From contig NZ_CP034437.1 of NCBI RefSeq assembly GCF_003952225.1, forward strand, positions 2,122,501 through 2,186,500: a stretch of DNA of 64,000 nucleotides. The letters run 5' to 3'. The notes under the pieces are model-generated. The model did not search any database, was not told the DNA's origin, and was given only the letters and a program-made list of their open reading frames with translations. Below are positions 44,109 through 52,800 of the stretch, one piece after another. The first letter of the stretch is position 1. Each line of letters starts with the position of its first letter. Made by a program: the position numbers and the translations under genes. The DNA is from Paenibacillus albus. Its GTDB lineage: Bacteria > Bacillota > Bacilli > Paenibacillales > Paenibacillaceae.

Positions 44109-44991
44109 CGTATCGACAACGACAACTTCAACTTCGACGAGATCCTCCGGAGAGGTAATTGGGCGCTATGAGGCGGGGAATTCGGCGAGCAGACATTTGA
44201 ATGGTAGCGCGGTGCTCCAAGCGCTGCGAGTGAAGGCGCAGCAATGGTTTCGCAATTTGATCGTCATCGTCGCCTTCCTCGCATTATGGGAGATCGCGCC
44301 GCGTACGGGGCTAGTAGACAATACGTTCTTCCCGCCATTATCGACTGTGCTGAAGGCTTGGTGGCAGCTGCTTCTGTCTGGCGATCTAGCTGAGCATACG
44401 GAAGCGAGCTTATCCCGCTCGCTCGGCGGCTTCCTGCTAGCGCTTGTTGTCAGCGTCCCAATCGGCCTTGCCATCGGCTGGTGGAAGCCGGTCGCCGCAT
44501 ATCTGAATCCGCTGCTTGAAGTGATGCGCAACACGGCGCCGCTTGCCATCCTGCCCGTATTTATTCTGCTTCTCGGGCTTGGAGAAACATCGAAGATCTC
44601 CATTGTCTTCTATGCCTGCTTCTTCCCACTGCTCCTTAACACGATCAGCGGCGTGAAGAACGTCGATCCGCTGCTTATTAAATCAGCCAAGTCGATGGGG
44701 CTCTCGAATATAGCGCTGTTCCGCAAAGTAATCATTCCGGCAGCGATTCCTACCATCTTCATCGGAATTCGGCAGTCCGGCGCGGCTTCCATCCTAGTCC
44801 TCGTTGCTGCAGAGATGGTCGGGGCCAAATCAGGCCTCGGTTATCTTATCCAATATACGCAGTTTAGCTTTCAAATCCCAGAGATGTATGCAGGCATTCT
44901 ATCGATCTCCGTCATCGGCCTCATTCTCAACTATGTCATCTTGTCTATTGAGCGGAAATTAACGGCGTGGAGACAGACCTACGGCGACTAA
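44101..44991 (+). CDS. Sulfonate/taurine-type ABC transporter permease (SsuC/TauC-like)
   Basis: A 296-residue membrane protein with six helices. The EAA-type coupling segment is AKSMGLSNIALFRKVIIPAAIPTIFIGIRQSG, and LLEVMRNTAPLAILPVFILLLGLGE is characteristic of the SsuC group. The N terminus has an unusual run of Thr and Ser (VSTTTTSTSTRSSG). ATG 44101 has GGAG 9 bases upstream and overlaps the ATPase gene. It completes the importer encoded by the two preceding genes. Confidence 0.92.
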   Translation: MANVSTTTTSTSTRSSGEVIGRYEAGNSASRHLNGSAVLQALRVKAQQWFRNLIVIVAFLALWEIAPRTGLVDNTFFPPLSTVLKAWWQLLLSGDLAEHTEASLSRSLGGFLLALVVSVPIGLAIGWWKPVAAYLNPLLEVMRNTAPLAILPVFILLLGLGETSKISIVFYACFFPLLLNTISGVKNVDPLLIKSAKSMGLSNIALFRKVIIPAAIPTIFIGIRQSGAASILVLVAAEMVGAKSGLGYLIQYTQFSFQIPEMYAGILSISVIGLILNYVILSIERKLTAWRQTYGD

Positions 44992-45034
44992 GCTTAGCGA
45001 GACAATTGAATTCTCAAGGAAGGTGTGAAAAGCA

Positions 45035-46393
45035 ATGAGCAAGCACAAGAAGCAAATGAACCTCAACGTATTCATTATGAACGCCGGCCATCACGAAGCG
45101 GCATGGAGACATCCCGGAACCGAGCCGCACAACATAACGGACATCTCATATTTTCAGCGCATTGCGCAAATCGCTGAGCAAGCGAAGTTTGACTCGCTCT
45201 TCCTGGCGGACGGCCTTGCGGTGAGCAACAACATTAAGCATGGCGCTTTTGTCGGACTTGAGCCGTTCACGCTGCTCTCAGCGCTCGCTGCCGTAACGAA
45301 GCAGATCGGCCTGATCGGTACGGTGTCGACGACCTATAACGAGCCCTTCCATGTTGCCCGTAAATTCGCTTCGCTCGACCATATCAGCAAAGGGCGGGCA
45401 GGCTGGAATATCGTCACCTCCGGCAGCGACTTCGAAGCCAGCAATTTTAGCAGCGACTCGCACCTTGCGCACCATAAGCGGTATGAGCGGGCGAATGAAT
45501 TTCTGCGTGTTACAACCGGCTTGTGGGACAGCTGGGAGGACGATGCGATCGTCATCGACCGCGATGCCGGAGTGTTCGCTCAGCCGGATAAGGTGCGGGC
45601 GATCCATCATGAGGGCGATACGTTCCACGTGCGCGGCCCGCTGAACATTCCGCGCTCGCCGCAAGGCTATCCCGTGCTCGTCCAGGCAGGCTCGTCGGAG
45701 GATGGCAAGGAGTTCGCCGCGCAGTTTGCGGAAGCGATTTTCACGGCACAGCAGACGCTCGCGGATGCGCAGCAGTTCTATCGCGACGTGAAAGCAAGAG
45801 CGGCGCGGCATGGCCGCAATCCTGATGAGCTGAAGATTCTGCCAGGCATATGCGCGGTCATCGGCGCGACAGAGTCCGAAGCGAAGGAGAAAGAGCAGCA
45901 GCTGAACGAGCTGACGGTGCCCGAGTACGGATTGACCCAGCTATCCAACATGCTTGGCATCAGCCTGTTCACGTACCCGCTGGATGGACCGCTCCCTGAG
46001 CTGCCGAATGTCAGTGACATTAACGGCAACAAGAGCAGATTCCAGCTCGTGGCGGATCTTGCGGGTCGCGAGAAGCTCACGATTCGCCAGCTCATTCACC
46101 GCCTCGCAGGTGGCCGCGGTCATCGCGTATTCGCGGGTACGGCGGTGCAGGTTGCAGATCAGCTAGAGGAATGGTTCACGCAGGGAGGCAGCGACGGCTT
46201 CAATGTAATGCCGCCGTACTTGCCTGCAGGGCTAGAGGAGTTTGCAGCGCAGGTCGTGCCTGAGCTTCAGCGCAGAGGGTTGTTCCGCACAGAGTATCAG
46301 GGCAGCACGCTTCGGGAGCATTTTGGACTTAGCCGTCCGGTTAATCAGTTTGCAGCAGCTGCTGTGATTTCGAAGAATAGCCAAATCATCTAA
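45035..46393 (+). CDS. NtaA/SnaA/DszA-type FMN-dependent monooxygenase
   Basis: A 452-residue luciferase-like flavin monooxygenase. Family marks are MNLNVFIMNAGHHEAAWRHP near the start, FDSLFLADGLAV, GWNIVTSGSDFEASNF, and GSSEDGKEFAAQFAEAIFTAQQTLADAQ, which fit the nitrilotriacetate/dibenzothiophene-sulfone group. It needs reduced FMN from a partner reductase not encoded here. Located between a sulfonate-type importer and a TauD-type dioxygenase, it most likely cleaves C-S bonds of imported organosulfur compounds to release sulfite. AAGGAAGG precedes the ATG. Confidence 0.92.
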   Translation: MSKHKKQMNLNVFIMNAGHHEAAWRHPGTEPHNITDISYFQRIAQIAEQAKFDSLFLADGLAVSNNIKHGAFVGLEPFTLLSALAAVTKQIGLIGTVSTTYNEPFHVARKFASLDHISKGRAGWNIVTSGSDFEASNFSSDSHLAHHKRYERANEFLRVTTGLWDSWEDDAIVIDRDAGVFAQPDKVRAIHHEGDTFHVRGPLNIPRSPQGYPVLVQAGSSEDGKEFAAQFAEAIFTAQQTLADAQQFYRDVKARAARHGRNPDELKILPGICAVIGATESEAKEKEQQLNELTVPEYGLTQLSNMLGISLFTYPLDGPLPELPNVSDINGNKSRFQLVADLAGREKLTIRQLIHRLAGGRGHRVFAGTAVQVADQLEEWFTQGGSDGFNVMPPYLPAGLEEFAAQVVPELQRRGLFRTEYQGSTLREHFGLSRPVNQFAAAAVISKNSQII

Positions 46394-46411
46394 TCTAAGG
46401 AGGACATAATC

Positions 46412-47374
46412 ATGAGCCAAGTAGAACGTAATGAAACGGTTGAAGCAGTTGAAGTAGTTGAAGCGAACGTGAATTTCGAGGTGCGCCCGGTAGCAGGGAG
46501 AATCGGTGCAGAGATTCGAGGCGTGGAGCTGTCAGCGGATTTAAATGAAGAGACCGTCAGCTTCATTCGGGAAGCGCTGCTGAAGCACAAGGTTATCTTC
46601 TTCCGCGGCCAGCATCAGCTGGATGACGCAGGTCAGGAGGCTTTTGCTAATCTGCTCGGCAGCCCCGTAGCGCATCCGACAGTGCCGATCAAGCAAGGCA
46701 CAGATTACGTGCTTGAACTGAACTCCGCGCATGGCGGTCGCGCCGATTCTTGGCACACGGACGTAACGTTCGTCGATGCGTATCCGCAAGCGTCGATTCT
46801 TCGCGCGGTTGTCGTGCCGGAAGCGGGCGGCGACACCGTATGGGCGAACACGGCTGCCGCGTACGACCACTTGCCAGCGGAGCTGCAGAAGCTCGTTGAC
46901 GGTTTGTGGGCCGTCCACTCGAACGAGTACGATTATGCTGCCTATCGGAGCAGAGAGGTGGATGAAGCGGCGCAAGCGAAGCATCGCGAGGTGTTCGCAT
47001 CCACGGTGTATGAGACGGAGCATCCGCTTGTTCGCGTCCATCCGGAGACGGGCGAGCGCACCCTTGTTCTTGGTCATTTTGTGAAACGGATTCTCGGCTT
47101 GTCCTCTGCGGATTCCGCGCAGCTGTTCTCGCTGCTGCAGAGCCATATTACGAGACTCGAGAACACCGTTCGCTGGCGCTGGTCGGAAGGCGACGTAATT
47201 ATCTGGGATAATCGGGCGACGCAGCATTACGCTGTGAACGACTATGGCGATCAGCACCGTGTCGTGCGGCGCGTAACGATTGACGGTGATGTGCCAGTCA
47301 GCATTGATGGGCGTCACAGTATAACTCGCAAGAAAGTTCCGGCATCGCCGCTGACAACAGTGGAAAGCGCGTAA
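46412..47374 (+). CDS. TauD/TfdA-family Fe(II)/2-oxoglutarate dioxygenase
   Basis: A 320-residue soluble oxygenase. The iron-binding HxD is in [14 protein letters not shown] and the distal histidine in [13 protein letters not shown]; the 2-oxoglutarate arginine is in [12 protein letters not shown]. The opening [20 protein letters not shown] is typical of alkylsulfonate dioxygenases. A Glu/Val-rich lead ([13 protein letters not shown]) precedes it. AAGGAGG sits 7 bases before the ATG. Last gene of the organosulfur operon; it would release sulfite from taurine-like or alkyl sulfonates or sulfates. Exact substrate unknown. Confidence 0.93.
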   Translation: MSQVERNETVEAVEVVEANVNFEVRPVAGRIGAEIRGVELSADLNEETVSFIREALLKHKVIFFRGQHQLDDAGQEAFANLLGSPVAHPTVPIKQGTDYVLELNSAHGGRADSWHTDVTFVDAYPQASILRAVVVPEAGGDTVWANTAAAYDHLPAELQKLVDGLWAVHSNEYDYAAYRSREVDEAAQAKHREVFASTVYETEHPLVRVHPETGERTLVLGHFVKRILGLSSADSAQLFSLLQSHITRLENTVRWRWSEGDVIIWDNRATQHYAVNDYGDQHRVVRRVTIDGDVPVSIDGRHSITRKKVPASPLTTVESA

Positions 47375-47388
47375 TGGTTTGAACGAAT

Positions 47389-47449
47389 AGCCTCTGGCAG
47401 TCAGGCGCCGCGATGGTAGCGAGCGGTGCAGACGTCAGAGGCTTTTTTT
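47389..47449 (+). terminator. Intrinsic terminator of the organosulfur operon
   Basis: AGCCTCTG pairs with CAGAGGCT (47436-47443) around a long G/C-rich loop and is followed by seven Ts. Confidence 0.85.
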
Positions 47450-47525
47450 CCTTTAATGGTGTATTGTTTGCTATGATAGACGGACAGGAAGGAAAGTAAC
47501 AATTCATTGTGTATAGGAAAAGAAG

Positions 47526-48263
47526 GTGAGGATTATCGTACCGCATGAGCTCGTTCCCTCGCATGATGCAGTGATGGTATCCAATATGATCGGCTATGGC
47601 GTGCTGCTGCTCGTGGCAATTCTGATATGGCTGACGGGGCGCAAATCAGCCTCGCCGGAGCCGATGCTTTTCTTGAAGCTGCTTGTTTACTTGGTACTGT
47701 CGGTGTTTGCTTTTCGCTTCAACGGCTTCGCGCTTCCGCTCGGCTTATTGATCGCATACTTGATGATGCGGCGTACGAAGCTTAACCGTCCGGTGAAGCA
47801 GACGGCGGTGCTGTTCGGCGGCATGCTGTTTCTGTTCTCGTTGTTCCCGCTAGCAGATCGGATAGACCAATTAATGGACCCGCCAGATCAAATATCGACC
47901 TACATAGATCGTGGAATAAATCCGACCAAGCAAGGCTTTAATGTGACCGTGCTGGACAACGAAAATAAGCTATGGGCTACACTTGTGGAGCGGGATAAAG
48001 GGGTTGTGCAGCTCTATAAGGAGCTTGCGGATTCACGCTCGGTCGAGACTGTTCCGGTGTCGTGGGAACCGTACTACACGATTGAGCTGAGGCAGGATCA
48101 TAAACAAGAACGCTTCCGTGAGCTGCAGCTGCAGTTTGATCGAGAGGGCCGTTTTTTCACGCTGTATAACGGATCGACGACGTACAGCTTTGAAAGTACG
48201 GCTGCGTTTCGGGAGATTTTCGTGCAGCAGATTGTTCCACTTGTTCGGAATGGAGAGGCATAG
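47526..48263 (+). CDS. Membrane protein of unknown function
   Basis: A 245-residue protein. Three hydrophobic segments fill the first half (MIGYGVLLLVAILIWLTG, LFLKLLVYLVLSVFAFRFNGFALPLGLLIAYLMM, TAVLFGGMLFLFSLFPLA), followed by an outside or inside soluble domain of about 130 residues (FNVTVLDNENKLWATLVERDKG ... LQLQFDREGRFFTLYNGSTTYSF). I do not recognise a family. The GTG start with AGGA 7 bases upstream is the best choice; ATG 47574 has no binding site. Monocistronic. Confidence 0.7.
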   Translation: MRIIVPHELVPSHDAVMVSNMIGYGVLLLVAILIWLTGRKSASPEPMLFLKLLVYLVLSVFAFRFNGFALPLGLLIAYLMMRRTKLNRPVKQTAVLFGGMLFLFSLFPLADRIDQLMDPPDQISTYIDRGINPTKQGFNVTVLDNENKLWATLVERDKGVVQLYKELADSRSVETVPVSWEPYYTIELRQDHKQERFRELQLQFDREGRFFTLYNGSTTYSFESTAAFREIFVQQIVPLVRNGEA

Positions 48264-48586
48264 GTACGGAGCGGGGGCATAGCTCGGTGGTTTGTTACGC
48301 TGTCGATTCGCGTGCCGCGCGGCAGATGCTTGATAGCAGGTGCGGAGATCATATGTGGCGGCTGAGCAGCTGACTACCATCCAGTGAGATGATCATTCAG
48401 CAAGGGAAGCTGTATAGTATATGGACATGCAAAAGGGCTGTACCTCATGTAGGTACAGCCCTTCGAATATTCTTTGGCCGAATTCGGAAGAAATCTGCTG
48501 CCAAATCGCGAAATAGCGTTAGTAGCAACCGTTAGCGTGGGCTGAGCGGCTACAGCTGAGACCGGCAGTCAGTATGCTGCAACTAG
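48264..48586. other. Gene-free stretch containing one terminator
   Basis: Apart from the hairpin at 48433-48463 I see no gene, repeat or promoter in this stretch. Confidence 0.5.
48433..48463 (-). terminator. Intrinsic terminator, probably of xylR
   Basis: AAGGGCTGTACCT and AGGTACAGCCCTT are perfect inverted repeats with a 5-base loop; the minus strand continues TTTTGC. It lies about 125 bases beyond the xylR stop codon. Confidence 0.75.
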
Positions 48587-49756
48587 CTAACTGTCCTTCA
48601 TCTTCATCAGAAACGCGTCAATGGCGTAATGCGCCGCGCCGCGAACCGCGGATGTGTCCCCGAGCTCTGCGTACAGAAGACGCAGCTGTCCGCGGTGGTA
48701 CGCTAGTGCGCGTCTGGCTACGGTCTCCGTGACCGCCGAGCTGATCCAAGCTTCGGCGCGCCGCATCCGATTGCCGATGATGACAACATCCGGATTGAAG
48801 ATGTTAACGATATTGGCGATGCCTGCGCCGATCCATTCGCCGATGCTCCGAAATAAGGCGATGACTTCCTCATTGCCTTGTTCGGCGGCTTCCAGCAAGC
48901 CGTCCAAATCGGCGTCGCCATAGCCTGCGTTGGCAGCTTGTTCAAGCAGCGCGTTCTCTGACGCATACAGCTCCCAGCAGCCGAGGTTGCCGCAGCGACA
49001 AGGCTTTCCGCCAGCTTCGATGGACAGATGGCCGAGCTCGCCGGAGAAGCCGGAAGCCCCTTTGTACAGCTCTTTGCCCAGAATAATGCCGCTTCCGATC
49101 CCGATGCCGATACTGACATAGATTTGTGTGGCGATACCGCGGCCTGCGCCATACTTCTGCTCCCCTTGCGCGCCTGCGTTCGCTTCATTGTCGATCGTTA
49201 CGGGAACGCCGAAACGCTCTTCGATTAGCTTGCGCAGCGGCACATCGGACCAAGATAGATTCGGTGCGAACAGAATCGCACCTTCATCGTTGACAATGCC
49301 AGGCACCCCAATTCCGATACCTACCAGTCCGTATGGGCTGGTAGGTATCGTTGTCTTGAGCCCCTCGATACAGGCGATGAGTTGGTTAATGACTTTATCC
49401 TGCTGCTGAGTATGCAAGGGCAGTGTCCGATTGACGATGACGGTGCCTTCGAGATCGGTGAGAATGCCGCGAATATAGTTGACGCCGAGATCGATGCCGA
49501 CGGCGTATCCCGCACTTGCATGAAACAGCAGCATATTCGGCTTGCGCCCGCCGCTGGATTCGCCCGGACCGATATCGACGACAAGGTGACGGTCGATCAG
49601 ATCTTGAACCAGACTCGACACCGTTGCCTTGTTCAGTCCGGTCCGCTCCGAGATTTGCGCGCGCGAAAGAGGCGCGTGACGAAGCACGGCCTCCAGCACG
49701 ATAGCTGTATTAATCTTTTTGACTAGCGCCAAATCCCCGGTTTTCTTAATCGCCAT
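48587..49756 (-). CDS. xylR: ROK-family xylose repressor XylR
   Basis: A 389-residue regulator. The N-terminal winged helix-turn-helix is APLSRAQISERTGLNKATVSSLVQDLIDRHLV. The ROK sugar-binding domain follows, with GIDLGVNYIRGILTDLEG, IDNEANAGAQGE, the ROK signature GIGIGSGIILGKELYKGASGFSGELGH and a zinc cluster CRCGNLGCWE. Xylose presumably relieves repression. AAGGGAC precedes the ATG. The symbol rests on family and on the xylose genes 6 kb away, where a matching operator sits; the giant DUF11 gene lies between them and is read in the same direction as xylR. Confidence 0.88.
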   Translation of the reverse strand: MAIKKTGDLALVKKINTAIVLEAVLRHAPLSRAQISERTGLNKATVSSLVQDLIDRHLVVDIGPGESSGGRKPNMLLFHASAGYAVGIDLGVNYIRGILTDLEGTVIVNRTLPLHTQQQDKVINQLIACIEGLKTTIPTSPYGLVGIGIGVPGIVNDEGAILFAPNLSWSDVPLRKLIEERFGVPVTIDNEANAGAQGEQKYGAGRGIATQIYVSIGIGIGSGIILGKELYKGASGFSGELGHLSIEAGGKPCRCGNLGCWELYASENALLEQAANAGYGDADLDGLLEAAEQGNEEVIALFRSIGEWIGAGIANIVNIFNPDVVIIGNRMRRAEAWISSAVTETVARRALAYHRGQLRLLYAELGDTSAVRGAAHYAIDAFLMKMKDS

Positions 49757-49835
49757 GCCCTAACGTCCCTTCGAATCCGCCTCTTGCGATGATTTGGAAA
49801 CGATTTTACCACGAGGAAGGGGAAGTTGCATCTTT

Positions 49836-52800
49836 TTATTCCTCTTCGTCGTAGACGCGTACGGTCCATACGTTGGATAGCGATGTGCCGCTGACTGTTG
49901 TTCCGCCATCTGTAAACGTGAAGCTGGCGTTCGCCTGATTATCAAGCTTGCCGCCCGCAGGCTCCTCTTTTACCATCGCTTTAAACGACACGGTTGCATA
50001 AGCGCCGGCAGCAATTGTGCCAATTGGGATACCGCTGGCTGGCGATGCATTCGCGATATGCTCCCCGTTGACCCATACGCTGCCTGGTACGAATACGGCT
50101 TCACTAGGAAGAGGATCACGAAGCACAACATTGGTCGCCAGGTAAGGGGTAGGGTTGCGGACGATCAGATTGTACGAGATGCGGTCGCGGACATTGACGG
50201 ACAAGGCGCTGGATGATTTCTCGATGATGAGCCCTACCACGTTGACGGTTCGACTTGCTTCAGTCCGTCCTGTTTCATTCGATGATATGACAGCGGTGTT
50301 CACGATCCGCGAGCCTGGCTGTGCATCTGTTGGAATGATGAACCAGAGAAATCCAAGCTCGCTAGCGCCTGGTATCAGCTCCTCCAGATGGAAGGAAAGA
50401 CTCACTGGCTCATCGACCAGCAGGATGTTATGCAGTGTAACATTGCCTTGGTTGACGAAGTACAAGGACATGCGAAGCTTCTGGCCAGGCAAGCCGATGG
50501 TCGGCAGCAGTTTGGTAAGGCTGAGCCGCGGATCAGGTAGAACAAGAACGGAGCTGCTCGTCGTTGCTGGCGGCGTCTCACTCGAAACCGCCGTGACGAC
50601 ATTGGTCACGAACGAGTAGGCTGGCGTGCCTTCAGGAACGGTATAATCAGCAACCAGTGTAATGGATTCGCCGCTAGCGAGAGAAGCGATGGTTTCAGAG
50701 ATATTAAGCAGCGGATCTTCCAGTGTCACATTGGTGAGCGGCGCATTAGACGTGTTCGTGACGGTTGTTTCGAACGTGATGACAGCGCCAGGCAGCACTT
50801 CACTCTGGACTGCCGACTTAACCACATCGATCGAGTAGACCGGAGAAATGGTCAAGTTGGTCATATCCTCTACCGCTTCAGTCTGATCGGAGGTAGCGAC
50901 GACAGTGTTGAATACCCGCGCTCCGGCTGGCAGCCCAAGAGGGACTGTAAACGGAACATTAATCCTGAAAGTGTTCTGCGGATTCAGCTGCGCAATCGTC
51001 TCATCAAAGCCAAGCAATATATCCGTCAAGTGAATGTTCGTTAACGGCACATTGCCGGTATTCGTCACAATGATTGTGTAGGATACCGTATCACCGGGTC
51101 TTGCGAAAGATTGACTCTCGATCTTTTCCACTGTCAAGGCTGGCCCAGCGGTTACGGTTACGGAGGCAACCGCCGTAGCTGGAAGCGTCTGGTCGGAGGT
51201 TAACGTCACGACATTCGGAATAACGGTTCCGGCTGGCGTGCCGGGCGGTATCGTATAGTTCATGACGATAGTCCTCGTTACCCCAGGAGCAATGATAGGC
51301 GCTTCAATGAACAGTCCGAGGAGATCATCCGTCATCAAGACATTCGTTAGCTCGTCGCCTGAAGTGTTGGTCGCAACAATCGTGAAGGTGACAATCTCAC
51401 CGGGCGCGGCTGTTGCAGGCGTAACGCTTTTCGATAGGAACACGCTCGCCGGCTCGCCTATACTGATCGAAGTCGATGCCGTTACAGGTGTTGGCACCTG
51501 ATCAGCGGTAGCAGACGCGGTATTGGTTAGAATCGTGCCAGGAGGCAGGGCAGGCACGACAAATGGCACGTTCAGCGCTTGGCTGGCGCCAATGGCAAGT
51601 GCAGGAATGACGGTTGCAAAGCCAAGCGTGGTGTCGGTCACGGAAACGTTCGTTAACGGCGCGTTGCCGGTATTTTGGACAGTAATCGTGTAATTGACGA
51701 TATCGCCGGGGATCGCCGTCTGGACATCCGAAGTCTTCGTAATCGACAGGCCTGGAACTGCGGTTACAGTCACATTAACGCTGACTTCCTGCGTCTCCCC
51801 TAAGGCTTCGACGGTTACGGTGTTCGTGATGACTGTTCCGGCAGGCGTTCCGGGCGGCACGACGTACGGCACACTAAGCGTATACAAGCTGTTCGGCTGA
51901 ATCTCCGCTATTGTTTCGCTGATGCCAAGAAGCGGATCGGTCAGCTGGACATCGTTCACGACGCCGGTCGAGTCATTAAATACGAGAATGGTGTAAAAGA
52001 TCGTCTCGCCAGGGCTTGCCGTCAATGTACTGACGAGCTTCTGCACTTTGATCTCGCCGACCGGTATTGGCAATACGAGAACGCTCGAGCTTGCCACCCT
52101 GTCCCCGGTCTGCGCAGAGGTCGCCAAGACGGTATTCGTGAAGATGGTTCCTGGTTCGGCATCCTCCGGAATGGTATATGGAATCGTACATGTTTGCTCT
52201 TGTCCTTGAAGGAGGACCGAGATAACCGTGGAGTAGCCTAAGAACGGGTCGGACACTTGAACGTTAAAGAGAGGCGCATTGCCCGTATTGACCACTGCAA
52301 GCGTAAACACGATGGTTTGCCCAGGCAGCGCCGTAGCGACATTGACGGTTTTGTTGACAGCCATATCGTAGAACGCTTCGGTGGTTACGGAAGCATCTGC
52401 GGATATAGGCGGCGTTTGGTCGGATGAGACAGTGACTACGTTCTCGAATACGGTACCTGCTGGCGTGCCGGCCGGGATCGTTAAGTTGCCGGTAATGACC
52501 CTGGAATCGCCGGACTGAAGGGCTCCGAATGTGTAATCAATTTGGAAGAAAGGATCAACCAGATGTACGTTCGTGAGCGTAACGGCGGACGTATTCGTCA
52601 GCGTGATCGTGAATACAACGGTCTCTCCAGGCAGTGCGGTAGCTTCGCTGACCGTCTTGGTCAACGTCAAGGTCGGAGGGGTGCCTACCGTAATAAAGGC
52701 TTCAGCAAACACAGGCGTCGGCGTTTCCGTCGAAACGGCATTCGCAACGTTCTGGACAATGGTGCCCGAAGGCAGCGCAGGAATGACCGAAGGGAAATCG

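Noticed and set aside
49757..49835. cre site TGGAAACGATTTTA upstream of xylR
   Set aside because: It misses the consensus at several fixed positions and has no clear promoter to control.
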